A program made the position numbers and the translations under genes. A DNA stretch of 33,267 nucleotides from an uncultured Oscillospiraceae bacterium (GTDB taxonomy: Bacteria > Bacillota > Clostridia > Oscillospirales > Ruminococcaceae): positions 1 to 33,267 of the forward strand of contig USBI01000015.1 in assembly GCA_900552945.1 (NCBI GenBank), read 5' to 3'. The notes under the pieces are model-generated. The model did no database searches. It saw only the letters and a list, made by a program, of their open reading frames with translations, and was not told the origin of the DNA. Below are positions 1-9,242 of the stretch, in pieces. The stretch's first letter is position 1. Each line of letters begins with the position of its first letter.

Positions 1-32
1 CGTCGGCAGCGTCAGATGTGTATAAGAGACAG
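1..32 (+). other. Nextera Read 1 transposase adapter (artefact)
   Basis: The bases match the Illumina Nextera Read 1 transposase adapter without its first T, ending in the Tn5 mosaic end (AGATGTGTATAAGAGACAG). It is library-preparation sequence, not genome. Real sequence starts at 33. Confidence 0.97.
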
Positions 33-187
33 GGGGTTGTTTTCCCGTTCATATGTCGGCAAACGATATCACGCAGGCAAACAATTCCTGCAAATCCGCA
101 CCATTTTTCCGTTTCACTGTCTGACCGCAAGTTCCCTTACAACAGTGCCTTTTCCACAACAACTCAGAAGATAAACAAGGTCAGGCA

Positions 188-1015
188 TTACAGCCGGGTC
201 ACTACCCTGCAAAGAAGTTCCTCAAAAACCTTCGCGCGGGAAGCCGCTGTCTCGGTCACCTCTTGGTCCGAAAGCGGGCCGGATGAAATTCCCGCCGCAA
301 GGTTGGAAATACAGGCGATGCCGAGCGTTTTCATGCCGCACTGCGCCGCCGTAATGGCTTCCGCCACCGTAGACATTCCCACCATATCCGCCCCCAGCAT
401 AGAGAGCGCGCGAACCTCTGCGGGCGTTTCATACTGCGGACCGGGCATATAAGCATAAACACCCTGTTTGGGAGAAATACCCATTTCCGTCATGGTTTCG
501 AGCGCAGCCGCCCGCGCGGACTCATCGTACGCATGGGTCATGTCAAAAAAGCGCTCTCCGAACTCCGGAAGATGTTCTCCACGCACTGGACTGTCATCAA
601 AAAAATAAAGATGGTCCGAAATGCAGACGAAATCGCCGGGAGAATATTCGGGCGAGATTCCGCCCGCCGCGCAGGTCAAAATCAGGTTTTTGACGCCGAG
701 CAAAAACAGAACACGCACAAAAAAGGCGGTCTGCGCGAGCGAATATCCTTCATAAGCATGGACCCGCCCTGAAAGCAGATAGACCGGCACTCCGCGTATG
801 GTCCCGGCGAGCAGTTCCCCTTTATGTGCCGGATTGGTCGCTGCCGGCGCACCGGGAATTTCGCAAAACGGAACCGACACAGCATCTTCCAAAACATCGG
901 CAAAACCGCCCAGCCCTGAACCCAGGACTACGGCGGTTTTTGCGTGAAATTCGGCAGAAAGGCGGGAAGAAACAGCGTTTGCCGCTTTTTGATATTCTTC
1001 AAACCGCATCTTCAT
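188..1015 (-). CDS. Purine nucleoside phosphorylase, family 2
   Basis: This 275-residue cytosolic enzyme would cleave purine (deoxy)nucleosides with phosphate to the free base and (deoxy)ribose-1-phosphate in purine salvage. Family motifs are visible in order: the phosphate-binding GSGLGG at about residues 32-37, GRVHAYEG at 83-90, AAGG at 116-119, GPQYETPAE with the base-pocket Glu at 192-200, VGMST at 212-216 and the SN pair at 237-238. The length is usual for the trimeric PNP family (about 270). The start ATG overlaps the stop of the upstream zinc-ribbon gene as TAATG, so the two are probably translationally coupled. It is the last clear gene of the minus-strand operon. A 24-codon ORF overlaps its stop, again as TAATG, but is not convincing. 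Exact substrate preference (inosine/guanosine against xanthosine) cannot be read from the sequence. Confidence 0.95.
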   Translation of the reverse strand: MKMRFEEYQKAANAVSSRLSAEFHAKTAVVLGSGLGGFADVLEDAVSVPFCEIPGAPAATNPAHKGELLAGTIRGVPVYLLSGRVHAYEGYSLAQTAFFVRVLFLLGVKNLILTCAAGGISPEYSPGDFVCISDHLYFFDDSPVRGEHLPEFGERFFDMTHAYDESARAAALETMTEMGISPKQGVYAYMPGPQYETPAEVRALSMLGADMVGMSTVAEAITAAQCGMKTLGIACISNLAAGISSGPLSDQEVTETAASRAKVFEELLCRVVTRL

Positions 1016-1389
1016 TACTCCTCGGCATTATCAACAAGACGGCTGCCGCACTTGTTGCAGTAAACAGCGTCTTCCGCGTTTTTCGCCCCGCAGGTGTCAC
1101 AAATGACCTGATTTCTCAAAGCTGCAAGTTTTGCTTCGGTAGCGGCACGTGCTGCAAAAAGGGTGTCGATCTCTTCCACAACGGATTTAATAAGGCCCTC
1201 ATCCTCGTAATTTGCTTTTTTCATATTGTAAACTGCATTGCCTAACTTTGCGTAAGCCTGCTTAATGTCAGAACTGATTTGAGAAACCTGCAGTTTGAGC
1301 TTGGAAATTTCCAAAACCCGCTCTGCTTTTTTTCCTGCTGTTTCCGCAAAATCTTTCGCGCGATCGACAACATCATCAAACGTAGCCAT
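1015..1389 (-). CDS. Zinc-ribbon protein with coiled-coil N-terminus
   Basis: This is a 124-residue protein of unknown function. The first ~85 residues are charged, Lys/Glu/Ala-rich and predicted by eye to be helical or coiled-coil. The C-terminus has two Cys pairs, CDTCG and YCNKCGS, which form a zinc ribbon of the DUF2116/zinc_ribbon_2 kind. I chose the ATG at 1389 because an AGAGGAG ribosome binding site sits 8 nt upstream; the earlier in-frame starts at 1419 and 1407 have none. It lies between the kinase gene and pnp in the same direction, and its stop overlaps the pnp start. Proteins of this layout are common in Clostridia but have no established role. Confidence 0.85.
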   Translation of the reverse strand: MATFDDVVDRAKDFAETAGKKAERVLEISKLKLQVSQISSDIKQAYAKLGNAVYNMKKANYEDEGLIKSVVEEIDTLFAARAATEAKLAALRNQVICDTCGAKNAEDAVYCNKCGSRLVDNAEE

Positions 1390-1456
1390 TTTAAACGCTC
1401 CTCTCATGTTGGATATCATTCATTATAAAACAAGGGCTCAAATAAATCAACGCCCG

Positions 1457-2398
1457 TTACCCGACAAATTCCTGAAGCATGGAAGAAGAAGGCACCTTTT
1501 TCGCCGGAAGTTCCCCAAACCGCAGAAGCCTGCGATAAAGCTCAGACGCAAAAGCGCCGTATTCCGGGTGCTCTATGACCGCTCCCAGCATCTGCAAAAT
1601 CTCCGCTTTGTACACAAGCGGCTCATAGCTGTGCACGGTATTGAGCAGCACATCCGCATACGCATAAAACGGGCGGATATAAAGCTGTTCTCCCTCGCGG
1701 ACACCGGGCCACATCCGGCAGGTCATGGTGATTTCAGCCCCGCGGTGCTTGCGGTCCCGCACGGCACGGCGAACAAAACGCACCTCTTCTGCGGAAAGGA
1801 TGCATTCATCTTCCGAATAAAAACCACTGTCGGTCGTGATGCAGAGCTTGAAAAACGAGTCATAATCAAGGCCATAGGTCAAAAGCGGGTTCAGCGCGTG
1901 CAGTCCCTCCACGATCAGCACATCCTCCGTATGAAGGGTGAGCAGGCGGTCCTCATCCGAACGCACCGTGATAAAATCATACTGCGGAATCAGCGCCTCG
2001 CCCCGGCAGATCAGCGACCACAGCGCACGGTTGATCCGCGACAGGTCAATGGAAAGAACCGATTCATAGCGGATGGAACCATCCGGATTCCGCCGCTGAT
2101 GCTCCTTGTCCAGATAAAAATTATCCAGCGAAACAACCACCGGGTTGAGCCCATGCTCCTTGAGCTTTTGGGTGAGCAGATGGCTGGTAATGGTCTTACC
2201 GGAAGCGGACGGGCCAGAGATGAGGATGATCTTCTTCTTTTGGCGGGAGGATAGGTACTTTTCTGCCGTATCCTTTACAGCAGAAGCATACTCCTGTTCC
2301 GCCTGATCGACCAGCTGATCCGGGTTTTCCCTACTCATCCGGTCAATGGTCTCCACATCAAAGCGTCTGCTTTGTTTGTTCAACGGGCTGTCGTTCAT
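1457..2398 (-). CDS. Uridine kinase-like P-loop nucleoside kinase
   Basis: This 313-residue protein belongs to the phosphoribulokinase/uridine kinase family. A Walker A motif GPSASGKT sits at residues 62-69, followed by the family segment SLDNFYLD near residue 95, where the Asp binds the acceptor nucleoside or the base, and by an IVEGLHALNP-type strand. The first 55 residues are an extra helical segment that classical Udk lacks; such longer proteins in Clostridia are annotated as nucleoside kinases. The start is supported by GCGGAGG six bases upstream. The gene overlaps the 3' end of hemZ by 41 bases, in a different frame, which suggests coupling. The substrate is probably a pyrimidine nucleoside, but this is inferred from the family only. 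Confidence 0.85.
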   Translation of the reverse strand: MNDSPLNKQSRRFDVETIDRMSRENPDQLVDQAEQEYASAVKDTAEKYLSSRQKKKIILISGPSASGKTITSHLLTQKLKEHGLNPVVVSLDNFYLDKEHQRRNPDGSIRYESVLSIDLSRINRALWSLICRGEALIPQYDFITVRSDEDRLLTLHTEDVLIVEGLHALNPLLTYGLDYDSFFKLCITTDSGFYSEDECILSAEEVRFVRRAVRDRKHRGAEITMTCRMWPGVREGEQLYIRPFYAYADVLLNTVHSYEPLVYKAEILQMLGAVIEHPEYGAFASELYRRLLRFGELPAKKVPSSSMLQEFVG

Positions 2399-3857
2399 AA
2401 AATTCCTCCGCTTTTTGCTTGCGTTTCAGCATTTCATCGAACTGCCTGATGTATTCATACGGGTATTTATAATTAAAAATACGCTCAATGTAACCATTCT
2501 GCTGACAGACCAGCTTGCTTACCGCTCCTGCGCCGACAGCAAGAACCGTTTCCAGTTCTTCCATCATGTAAATGTTGTAAATTCCTTCCCGCCCCGGTTT
2601 ACAAAAGCCAACGTTTTCCAGGTTCTGCACCGTGTTTTTCTGCCGGTACAGGTAATATGGAAAATACCCGGCCGACGCAAGCGCTTTCTGGGAAAAATCC
2701 GTCATAGCGGCTGTGGGGTTATTGCGCACTGCGTCGATCATGGCGGCGTCATAATACAGGTCGGACGACCGTTTGACCGAAAGGGTGTGCACCGTAATAT
2801 TTTCCGGCGCCAAAGAAAGCGCCGTTTCCAGCGTGCGGCAGAAGCCCTCATAGCTGTCACCGTCCAAGCCGGCGATAAAGTCCATATTAATGTTATCAAA
2901 CCCGATCTCACGGGCCATCTGGTAACAGTCTACTACCTGAGCGGCAGTGTGTTTGCGGCCGATTCGTTCCAGCACGCGGTCATCAAACGTTTGCGGATTG
3001 ATGCTGATGCGGGTAACCCCCGCGTCATAGATCGTCTGAAGTTTCTCTCTGGTAATGGTATCCGCTCTGCCGGCTTCCACCGTATATTCGGTGACGGCCG
3101 AACAGTCAAACGCCTGCCGGATTGCCTGAAACAGCCGGTCGAGCTGCGGCGCTTCCAGTGTGGTGGGAGTTCCGCCGCCGAAATAGACCGTTTTTAACCG
3201 AAGGCCCAATTTATCGGCAAGCGCACCGGTCACGCGAATTTCTTCGCACAACTTATCCAGGTAATCCGGAATCAGCTTTTTGGCCTGCGCAATGGAATGA
3301 GAAACAAATGAACAGTAACGGCAGCGGGTGGGACAAAACGGGATGGAAACATACAGGCTGAAGTCCTGCTCCCTGATCTGCCGGATAACCGGGCGCTGGA
3401 GCCGGGCAATGTCTAAAAGAAGCTGAGTTTTCTGAGGGGAGACCTTGTACAGTTGCTCAAATTGTTCCAGTATTTCTTCCGGCGGAAATCCGTCTTCCAG
3501 CCACTCCGCCGCCCGTTTGACCGGACGAATCCCGGTAAGGATACCCCATTTGGGGGAAATGCCGGTAATCTCTTCGAGTAATTCATAAATCATGACTGCA
3601 AAGACCCGCTCGCACTCAGCGGAATAATCCGCCCTCAGCTTGTTTACTGTGCGAATACGGCTGACGATGTTTCCATCGTACCGTACCGTGACCGTCAAGC
3701 GGGCTTCGTCCGCTTCCTCGATACGGGTTGTCACAACGGCATTTTCCGTATCCCCTGTCTGGTCATAAGCGATTTTCAGCTTTATGAACGGAAAAAACAT
3801 CTTCACCAGATGTTCCAGCTCGTATTTATAAGTATGTCCGTTTAAATATAATACCAT
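2358..3857 (-). CDS. hemZ: Coproporphyrinogen III dehydrogenase HemZ (radical SAM)
   Basis: This is a radical SAM protein of 499 residues. The iron-sulfur cluster motif CxxxCxYC is visible at residues 175-182 (FCPTRCRYCSF), followed by the FGGGTP SAM-binding strand. Length and the ~165-residue N-terminal extension fit HemZ (about 500 residues in Bacillus) rather than the shorter HemN/HemW. The family reaction is oxygen-independent oxidative decarboxylation of coproporphyrinogen III, although HemZ paralogues in anaerobes are often of uncertain activity. I chose ATG 3857, two bases after the stop of the MBL gene, with AAGGG upstream; an upstream in-frame extension to 3929 runs inside that gene. 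No other heme biosynthesis gene lies nearby, so the link to the heme-uptake operon at 19-30 kb may be coincidental. Confidence 0.9.
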   Translation of the reverse strand: MVLYLNGHTYKYELEHLVKMFFPFIKLKIAYDQTGDTENAVVTTRIEEADEARLTVTVRYDGNIVSRIRTVNKLRADYSAECERVFAVMIYELLEEITGISPKWGILTGIRPVKRAAEWLEDGFPPEEILEQFEQLYKVSPQKTQLLLDIARLQRPVIRQIREQDFSLYVSIPFCPTRCRYCSFVSHSIAQAKKLIPDYLDKLCEEIRVTGALADKLGLRLKTVYFGGGTPTTLEAPQLDRLFQAIRQAFDCSAVTEYTVEAGRADTITREKLQTIYDAGVTRISINPQTFDDRVLERIGRKHTAAQVVDCYQMAREIGFDNINMDFIAGLDGDSYEGFCRTLETALSLAPENITVHTLSVKRSSDLYYDAAMIDAVRNNPTAAMTDFSQKALASAGYFPYYLYRQKNTVQNLENVGFCKPGREGIYNIYMMEELETVLAVGAGAVSKLVCQQNGYIERIFNYKYPYEYIRQFDEMLKRKQKAEEFYERQPVEQTKQTL

Positions 3858-3859
3858 AA

Positions 3860-4480
3860 TCAATCGACCCTTAAAAATGGATTGGAACGGCGTTCCTGTT
3901 CCAGCGTGGTTGCCTCTCCGTGGCCGCAAAGCACCCGGAAATCCCCTTCCAGTCCCGCAAGGCGGGAAAGGGACTGCTCCATCGCGCGGAAATCCCCGCC
4001 GTAAAAATCGGTCCTGCCCATAGAACCCGCGAAAAGGGTGTCACCGGTAAACAAAACGTCTTCCACACGGTACACGCCAGACCCTTTGGTATGCCCCGGC
4101 GTGTGCAGAAACTCAAATTTCATGCTGCCTACCTCAAACCGGTCGCCGTCACGCAGCAGCCGGTCCGCCTCAAACGGCTGAATATTTATGCCCATCTCAC
4201 CCGAAAGATTTTTCATCGGGTCCGTGAGCAGTTCAGCATCCTCCTCCGGCGCAAACACCCGCGCGCCGGTCTGTTCTTTCAGCTCCGCTGCGGCGCCGAT
4301 GTGATCAAAATGCCCGTGGGTGAGCAGGATCGCTTCAGCATGGAGACCGTTTTTTTGCAAAGAATTCAAAATGTGCTGTGCTTCCGCTCCGGGGTCGATC
4401 ACAGCCGCGTGCTCCGGCTCGTTCCACACAAGATAGCAGTTCTCGCCCAGAAGGCCCACTGTCAATGCAAGAATATTCAT
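3860..4480 (-). CDS. MBL-fold metallo-hydrolase (glyoxalase II-like)
   Basis: This 206-residue protein has the metallo-beta-lactamase fold. The dinuclear metal motif HGHFDH is at residues 55-60, with further metal ligands in HTPGH (around residue 130), FTGDTLF and CGHGE near the C-terminus. The small single-domain form next to rel, dtd and hemZ matches the YqgX-like hydrolases of Firmicutes, some of which have glyoxalase II-like thioesterase activity. The substrate is not known. The start has a strong GAGGAGG 7 nt upstream. It starts 12 bases after dtd and ends 2 bases before hemZ, so it is in the same operon. Confidence 0.9.
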   Translation of the reverse strand: MNILALTVGLLGENCYLVWNEPEHAAVIDPGAEAQHILNSLQKNGLHAEAILLTHGHFDHIGAAAELKEQTGARVFAPEEDAELLTDPMKNLSGEMGINIQPFEADRLLRDGDRFEVGSMKFEFLHTPGHTKGSGVYRVEDVLFTGDTLFAGSMGRTDFYGGDFRAMEQSLSRLAGLEGDFRVLCGHGEATTLEQERRSNPFLRVD

Positions 4481-4492
4481 CCGCTTTCCTCC

Positions 4493-4954
4493 TCAGGCAT
4501 GTTTCACCAGTTCATCGGTGTCCAGCAGAATGGTCACAGGGCCGTCATTGACCAATGACACTTCCATATCTGCCCCGAATTTTCCGGTATAGACCGTTCC
4601 GCCGCAGAGCGTGCGCATCTTTTCCACAAACGCTTCATACAAAGGCTCCGCCTCAGCGGGCGGCATGCTTTTGTCAAACGACGGGCGGCGGCCTTTTCGA
4701 CAGTCCGCGCCGAGGGTAAAGTTGGAAACAAGCAAAATATCCCCGCCAACGTCGTTTAACGACAGGTTCATTTTATCCTGTTCATCGGTAAACACGCGAA
4801 GCCCGGCGAGTTTTTCCGCCAGAGTGTTCACTTCCAGAAGGGTATCCCCTTTCATGACACCCAGCAGAATCACAAATCCGCGGCCCATTTCGCCGCCCTG
4901 TTTTCCGTCAATGGTAATACCGGCGCGGGAAACCCGCTGAATCACTGCTTTCAT
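4493..4954 (-). CDS. dtd: D-aminoacyl-tRNA deacylase
   Basis: This 153-residue homodimeric enzyme hydrolyses D-aminoacyl-tRNA (and Gly-tRNA-Ala mischarged species) to keep D-amino acids out of proteins. The whole protein aligns with the family, including the opening MKAVIQRVSRA, the segment LLVSNFTLGADCRKGRRPSF and the Gly-cisPro loop NDGPVT near residue 138. The canonical SQxT motif reads S77-N78-F79-T80, with Asn in place of Gln. The start has AGGAG 8 nt upstream. It lies 15 bases after rel and 12 before the MBL gene; rel-dtd adjacency is a classic Firmicute arrangement. Confidence 0.95.
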   Translation of the reverse strand: MKAVIQRVSRAGITIDGKQGGEMGRGFVILLGVMKGDTLLEVNTLAEKLAGLRVFTDEQDKMNLSLNDVGGDILLVSNFTLGADCRKGRRPSFDKSMPPAEAEPLYEAFVEKMRTLCGGTVYTGKFGADMEVSLVNDGPVTILLDTDELVKHA

Positions 4955-4969
4955 GACAATTTCTCCTGT

Positions 4970-7144
4970 CTATTGTTTTCCGCTGCGTTCGACTGAGATA
5001 ACATCCCGCACCTTTGACAGCTTTTGTATGATATTTTTAAGCTGATCCACCCCGGCAATTCCAATGGTGACCACAATATTCGCGTTTCCGTTTTTGAGTT
5101 CTCTTGCGAACACCTCATGCACAGGCACACGGAACCCGGCCAGTTCGGTTGTGACATCGGCGAGCAGACCGTTACGATCGTGCGCGACAATATCCAGCGT
5201 GCAGCGATAATGTTTTTCTGCAGAATCAGCCCAGTGCACCGGAATCCAACGGTCACGCTGATCCTCGTTGCGCATGGAAGCAAGCACATTCACACAATCC
5301 TGCTTATGCACGGAAACACCATGCCCGCGGGTGATAAAGCCAATGATCGGGTCGCCCGGCAGCGGAGTACAGCACTGAGAAAATTTCACCAGACAGTTAT
5401 CAATGCCGTCCACCACAACACCGCTGCTGCCCTTATAGGAACTGCGCGGAATCTCCGGCCTCTGCGGCTCTTCCGGTTTCGGCTTGTAGGTTTTAATATA
5501 ATCCTCTTTGATCCGCGCGATGATCTTGGAAAGCAGAATGCCTCCGTAACCGACTGCCGCGTAAAAATCGTCAAGACTGTTGCAGTGATAACGTTTTGAA
5601 ATTCCTTCCAAAAACTCCTGCATCTGCTCATCGGGCAGAGTGATCTGGTTGCGCTTGAATTCCCGCTCGATCTCCTCTTTGCCCTGCTCAATGTTTTCCT
5701 GCCGGCGTTCCTTCTTAAACCAGGCGCGGATCTTGTTACGCGCCTCACCGGTTTTGACAATATCCAGCCATGCGCGGTTTGGTCCGTGATTGGGCGAATT
5801 GCTGGTGATGATATCCACTACATCGCCGGTTTTTACTTTATAATCCAGCGGAACGATACGCCCGTCTACCTTGGCGCCGGTCATGCGGTTACCGACCGCG
5901 CTGTGGATGGCGTAAGCAAAGTCGATAACGGTGGAACCCACCGGCAGGCTTTTTACGTCTCCTTTCGGGGTAAAGACGAACACGTCCTCCGCGCCGATGT
6001 CATTTTTGATGTTGTAAACCAGTTCTTCCGGATTTTCGTTTTCCTGCTGGGCTTCCACCAGACGGCGGATCCACGCAAAGCGTTCTTCCTGTTTGTCTTT
6101 CCCCTGAATGCCGAGTTTATATTTCCAGTGCGCGGCAATGCCGAATTCCGCGGTATAGTGCATATCCCAGGTGCGGATCTGAATCTCAAACGGGATCCCT
6201 TCTTTGCTGAGCACTGTGGTGTGAAGCGACTGGTACATATTGGATTTCGGGGTGGAGATGTAATCTTTGAACCGGTTTGGGATCGGGGTAAACATATCGT
6301 GCATGATGCCGAGGATGTTGTAGCATTCGATTACCGTATTGGTAATGATACGCACCGCGTAAATATCATACACCTCGTCAAAATCCCGCCCGGCCATATA
6401 CACCTTGCGGTAGATTCCGTAAAGGCTCTTGACACGGCCTTCAATATGCGGCTCCATGTCATAATCTTCCAACCGGTCTTTGATTCGTTCAATGATGCTG
6501 GGAATGAAAAACTTCCGGTTAAAATCCTTGAGCTGAAGGGTGTCTTCAATCTCTTTCAAAGCAACCGGGTCAAGGTACTTGAGCGCTAAGTCTTCCAACT
6601 CCTCTTTTACCGCGCGGATACCAAGCCGGTGCGCGATGGGCGCGTAAATCTCCATCGTTTCCAGAGCTGTATCCCGCTGCTTCTGCGCAGGGCGGAAGGA
6701 AAGGGTGCGCATATTGTGCAGACGGTCCGCCAGTTTGATGATGATAACACGGATATCCTGCGACATGGCAAGCAGCATTTTACGCACATTTTCCGCCTGC
6801 TGTTCCTCACGGGTAGAAAGCGGTACCTTGCTCAATTTGGTCACACCATCGACCAGTTTGGCAATCTCCTCACCGAATTCCGCAGTAAGTTCCTCCTTGG
6901 TAACAGGAGTATCCTCCACAACATCATGCAAAAGCGCCGCACAGATGCTGGCTTCGTCCATACCAAGCTCCACCAGAATGGACGCGACCGCGATCGGGTG
7001 GGTGATGTACGGTTCGCCCGAATCCCTGCGCTGACCTTCGTGCGCAGCACGCGCAAACTCATACGCATGAATGATTTTTTCCTTATCATACGTATGACCA
7101 CTTTCATCAATTGTTCTCAACAGATTATGCAACAACGCCGGCAT
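4970..7144 (-). CDS. Bifunctional (p)ppGpp synthetase/hydrolase (Rel)
   Basis: This 724-residue stringent-response enzyme makes and degrades (p)ppGpp. The hydrolase HD domain shows H49, H73-D74 and D140/N143. The synthetase domain shows RFKD at 292-295, the charge pattern of bifunctional Rel/SpoT rather than the EFDD of monofunctional RelA, then YQSLHTTV and EIQIRT at 321-326. A TGS domain follows at about 385-445, a conserved-Cys/zinc-finger segment (CLVKFSQCCTPLPGD) near 590-610 and a C-terminal ACT domain from about 650. All parts are present and intact. It is 40 bases downstream of recJ and 15 upstream of dtd. The regulatory domains imply ribosome-dependent control by amino-acid starvation. 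Confidence 0.96.
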   Translation of the reverse strand: MPALLHNLLRTIDESGHTYDKEKIIHAYEFARAAHEGQRRDSGEPYITHPIAVASILVELGMDEASICAALLHDVVEDTPVTKEELTAEFGEEIAKLVDGVTKLSKVPLSTREEQQAENVRKMLLAMSQDIRVIIIKLADRLHNMRTLSFRPAQKQRDTALETMEIYAPIAHRLGIRAVKEELEDLALKYLDPVALKEIEDTLQLKDFNRKFFIPSIIERIKDRLEDYDMEPHIEGRVKSLYGIYRKVYMAGRDFDEVYDIYAVRIITNTVIECYNILGIMHDMFTPIPNRFKDYISTPKSNMYQSLHTTVLSKEGIPFEIQIRTWDMHYTAEFGIAAHWKYKLGIQGKDKQEERFAWIRRLVEAQQENENPEELVYNIKNDIGAEDVFVFTPKGDVKSLPVGSTVIDFAYAIHSAVGNRMTGAKVDGRIVPLDYKVKTGDVVDIITSNSPNHGPNRAWLDIVKTGEARNKIRAWFKKERRQENIEQGKEEIEREFKRNQITLPDEQMQEFLEGISKRYHCNSLDDFYAAVGYGGILLSKIIARIKEDYIKTYKPKPEEPQRPEIPRSSYKGSSGVVVDGIDNCLVKFSQCCTPLPGDPIIGFITRGHGVSVHKQDCVNVLASMRNEDQRDRWIPVHWADSAEKHYRCTLDIVAHDRNGLLADVTTELAGFRVPVHEVFARELKNGNANIVVTIGIAGVDQLKNIIQKLSKVRDVISVERSGKQ

Positions 7145-7184
7145 AATTTCTTTCCCTGCCTTATATTAAAAGTCACTTGAATTT

Positions 7185-9242
7185 TTATGATTCCGCCCCG
7201 CAAAGCATGCGGTAACACGCAGACTGCTCCAGCGAGATTTTGGTATCGCACACAGGCACCTTCACACTGCCTTCGAAAAAGGCGACATTAAGAAGCCCGA
7301 GCTCATGAAAAACATCCAGAATCACGCGGTACTGCGCGTAATTCATTCTATTTTGAAACTGTATACAGTAAAGTTCATCCAAATCGCCCTCATACCCCTT
7401 CATCCGGTAAAACAAGCGATATACATCCGCCGCCAGAGCCCGGCTGAGCGGTATTTTTTCCTTTTCTTCCCCGTCAAGAGGCTCACCCATGCGCACCTTT
7501 TCATAAAGGGCATTGCAGCATTCCCATCCATCCTCGTCAAAGCCGGATGGACGAATGTCCACACAGCGCACACCGGGGGATACCCGTCCGGCAAACCGGT
7601 TGATTTCCAGCGTTACCAACAAATCCACCCTGCTGCCTACAGAATAACCAAACCCGGCAGTTTCTTTGCCAAAGCAAAGAATTTCCAAAGGAGCGCTTCC
7701 ACCGGAAGCAACAAACAACTTGGTGTGTTTTCCTCCGGAGAGAGGGGTAACTGCCCGAATCTCCACCTGCTCGAGTAAAAACAACGGAGACGGGTTCCCC
7801 GCACCAAACGGTTCCAACCGTTCCAAAAGCGCAATATTCTGCAAGGTGATTTCCCGAAAAGAAAGTACTTTATCAATATGAAAAGAGAGCCTTGGCATGA
7901 CCGGATGATACGACACGGCGTATTCTTCCAGCCGGTCAGCAAACGCCTGAAGCTGCGATGCCTCAACGGTCATTCCGCCCGCCTGGGCATGACCGCCGAA
8001 ACGTTCCAGCACCGGCGCGCAATAGGTCAACGCTTTGTGTATTGAAAAGCCCTCCATGCTGCGGGCGGAACCGGTGGCGATTCCACCGTTTACACTCAGC
8101 AGAAACACCGGCTTTCCATACCGCTCCAACAGCCGCGCACAGACAATACCGATTACGCCGACATCCCAGCCTTCGCCCCAGAGGACGAGCACCCGATGAG
8201 AAAGAAGCTCCGGCTTTTCCCGGATGAGCTCCGCGGCGGCAGACAGGATTTTGTCCTCCTCCTCTTTCCGTTTCCGGTTGAGATGTTCCACCTGACGGGC
8301 TAGCTCATCCGCACGGGAAGCGTCCTCACACAGAAGCAGTGCTTCCGCTAAATCAGCATTTCCCATCCGCCCCGCGGCATTCAGCCGGGGGACCGGGCCA
8401 AAGGCGATGCTCTGTGCCGATATCCGCTTTAGTCCGCAAACCGAAAGGAGTGCGTCCAGCCCTGGGCTCACCGGCGTGCCGAACAGCTTAAGCCCCGATG
8501 TTACCAGCGTGCGGTTTTCTCTGGTCAAAGGCACCACATCCCCGACCGTGGCAAGCGCCGCCAGGGCCGTAAGCTCCCGTTTAAGCGACGCCGGCAAATC
8601 CACATCCTCAAACCGTTCGGAGCAGGCGCGCACCAGCTGATATGCCACCCCGGCGCCGCAATAATCCCGGTAGGGCGGTGTGCTGTCCGCACGGTAAGCA
8701 TCCACCACGGCTTCTGCCCGGGGAAGCTGTTCTCCCGGCTGATGATGATCGGTAATGACCAGCGATAAACCGAGTTCAGCGGCATATTCCGCTTCATCCA
8801 CAGCGGAAATACCGTTGTCCACTGTAATGACAAGTGCCACTCCGTCTTCCGCAAGCTGCTCCAATGCGGCCCGGTTGAGTCCATATCCTTCCGTTTGGCG
8901 CGAAGGGATATATGGGCGTGCCGGCATGCCCAAAAACGAAAAATATTTGATCAAAATCGCAGCGGCACAGACGCCATCGCAGTCGTAATCGCCGTAAACT
9001 GCCACCTGCTCGCCGCTTTCTCTCGCTGCAGCGATTCGGCTGACAGCCGCTTCCATGTCCGGCAGGCAGAACGGATCAGACAGCGGAACAGAACGGTTCA
9101 AAAGATCATCCGCCCTCATCGGAGAATCCAGTCCGCGCGCGGCGAGAATCTCCGCAAGGAAAAGCGGCAGTTGATATTCTTTTGCTAAAAGTTCCGCTTT
9201 TTCTTTGCTGAACGCTGGGCGGATCCATCGGTTGACCGGCAT
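7185..9242 (-). CDS. recJ: Single-stranded-DNA-specific exonuclease RecJ
   Basis: This 685-residue protein is a DHH-family 5'-3' exonuclease on single-stranded DNA, used in RecF-pathway recombination and repair. DYDCDG at about residues 85-90 and DHHQP near 165 carry the metal-binding Asp and His residues, and the DHHA1 domain is recognisable (GxxGRxGNAD and FGGHAQAGGM segments). A further ~150-residue C-terminal region is typical of Firmicute RecJ. I prefer ATG 9242: the upstream GTG at 9260 lies within the GTGAGG that probably serves as ribosome binding site. Starting at 9260 would add six residues. It heads the minus-strand operon that continues into rel. Confidence 0.94.
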   Translation of the reverse strand: MPVNRWIRPAFSKEKAELLAKEYQLPLFLAEILAARGLDSPMRADDLLNRSVPLSDPFCLPDMEAAVSRIAAARESGEQVAVYGDYDCDGVCAAAILIKYFSFLGMPARPYIPSRQTEGYGLNRAALEQLAEDGVALVITVDNGISAVDEAEYAAELGLSLVITDHHQPGEQLPRAEAVVDAYRADSTPPYRDYCGAGVAYQLVRACSERFEDVDLPASLKRELTALAALATVGDVVPLTRENRTLVTSGLKLFGTPVSPGLDALLSVCGLKRISAQSIAFGPVPRLNAAGRMGNADLAEALLLCEDASRADELARQVEHLNRKRKEEEDKILSAAAELIREKPELLSHRVLVLWGEGWDVGVIGIVCARLLERYGKPVFLLSVNGGIATGSARSMEGFSIHKALTYCAPVLERFGGHAQAGGMTVEASQLQAFADRLEEYAVSYHPVMPRLSFHIDKVLSFREITLQNIALLERLEPFGAGNPSPLFLLEQVEIRAVTPLSGGKHTKLFVASGGSAPLEILCFGKETAGFGYSVGSRVDLLVTLEINRFAGRVSPGVRCVDIRPSGFDEDGWECCNALYEKVRMGEPLDGEEKEKIPLSRALAADVYRLFYRMKGYEGDLDELYCIQFQNRMNYAQYRVILDVFHELGLLNVAFFEGSVKVPVCDTKISLEQSACYRMLCGAES

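Noticed and set aside
33..187. A 24-codon minus-strand ORF starting at the pnp stop (TAATG)
   Set aside because: The overlap is suggestive of coupling, but the product is short, resembles nothing and has no further support; the contig end prevents checking a downstream gene.
1295..2254. A 319-codon open frame on the plus strand
   Set aside because: It is antisense to the P-loop kinase and zinc-ribbon genes; the product is Arg/His-rich without any motif, typical of an antisense shadow.
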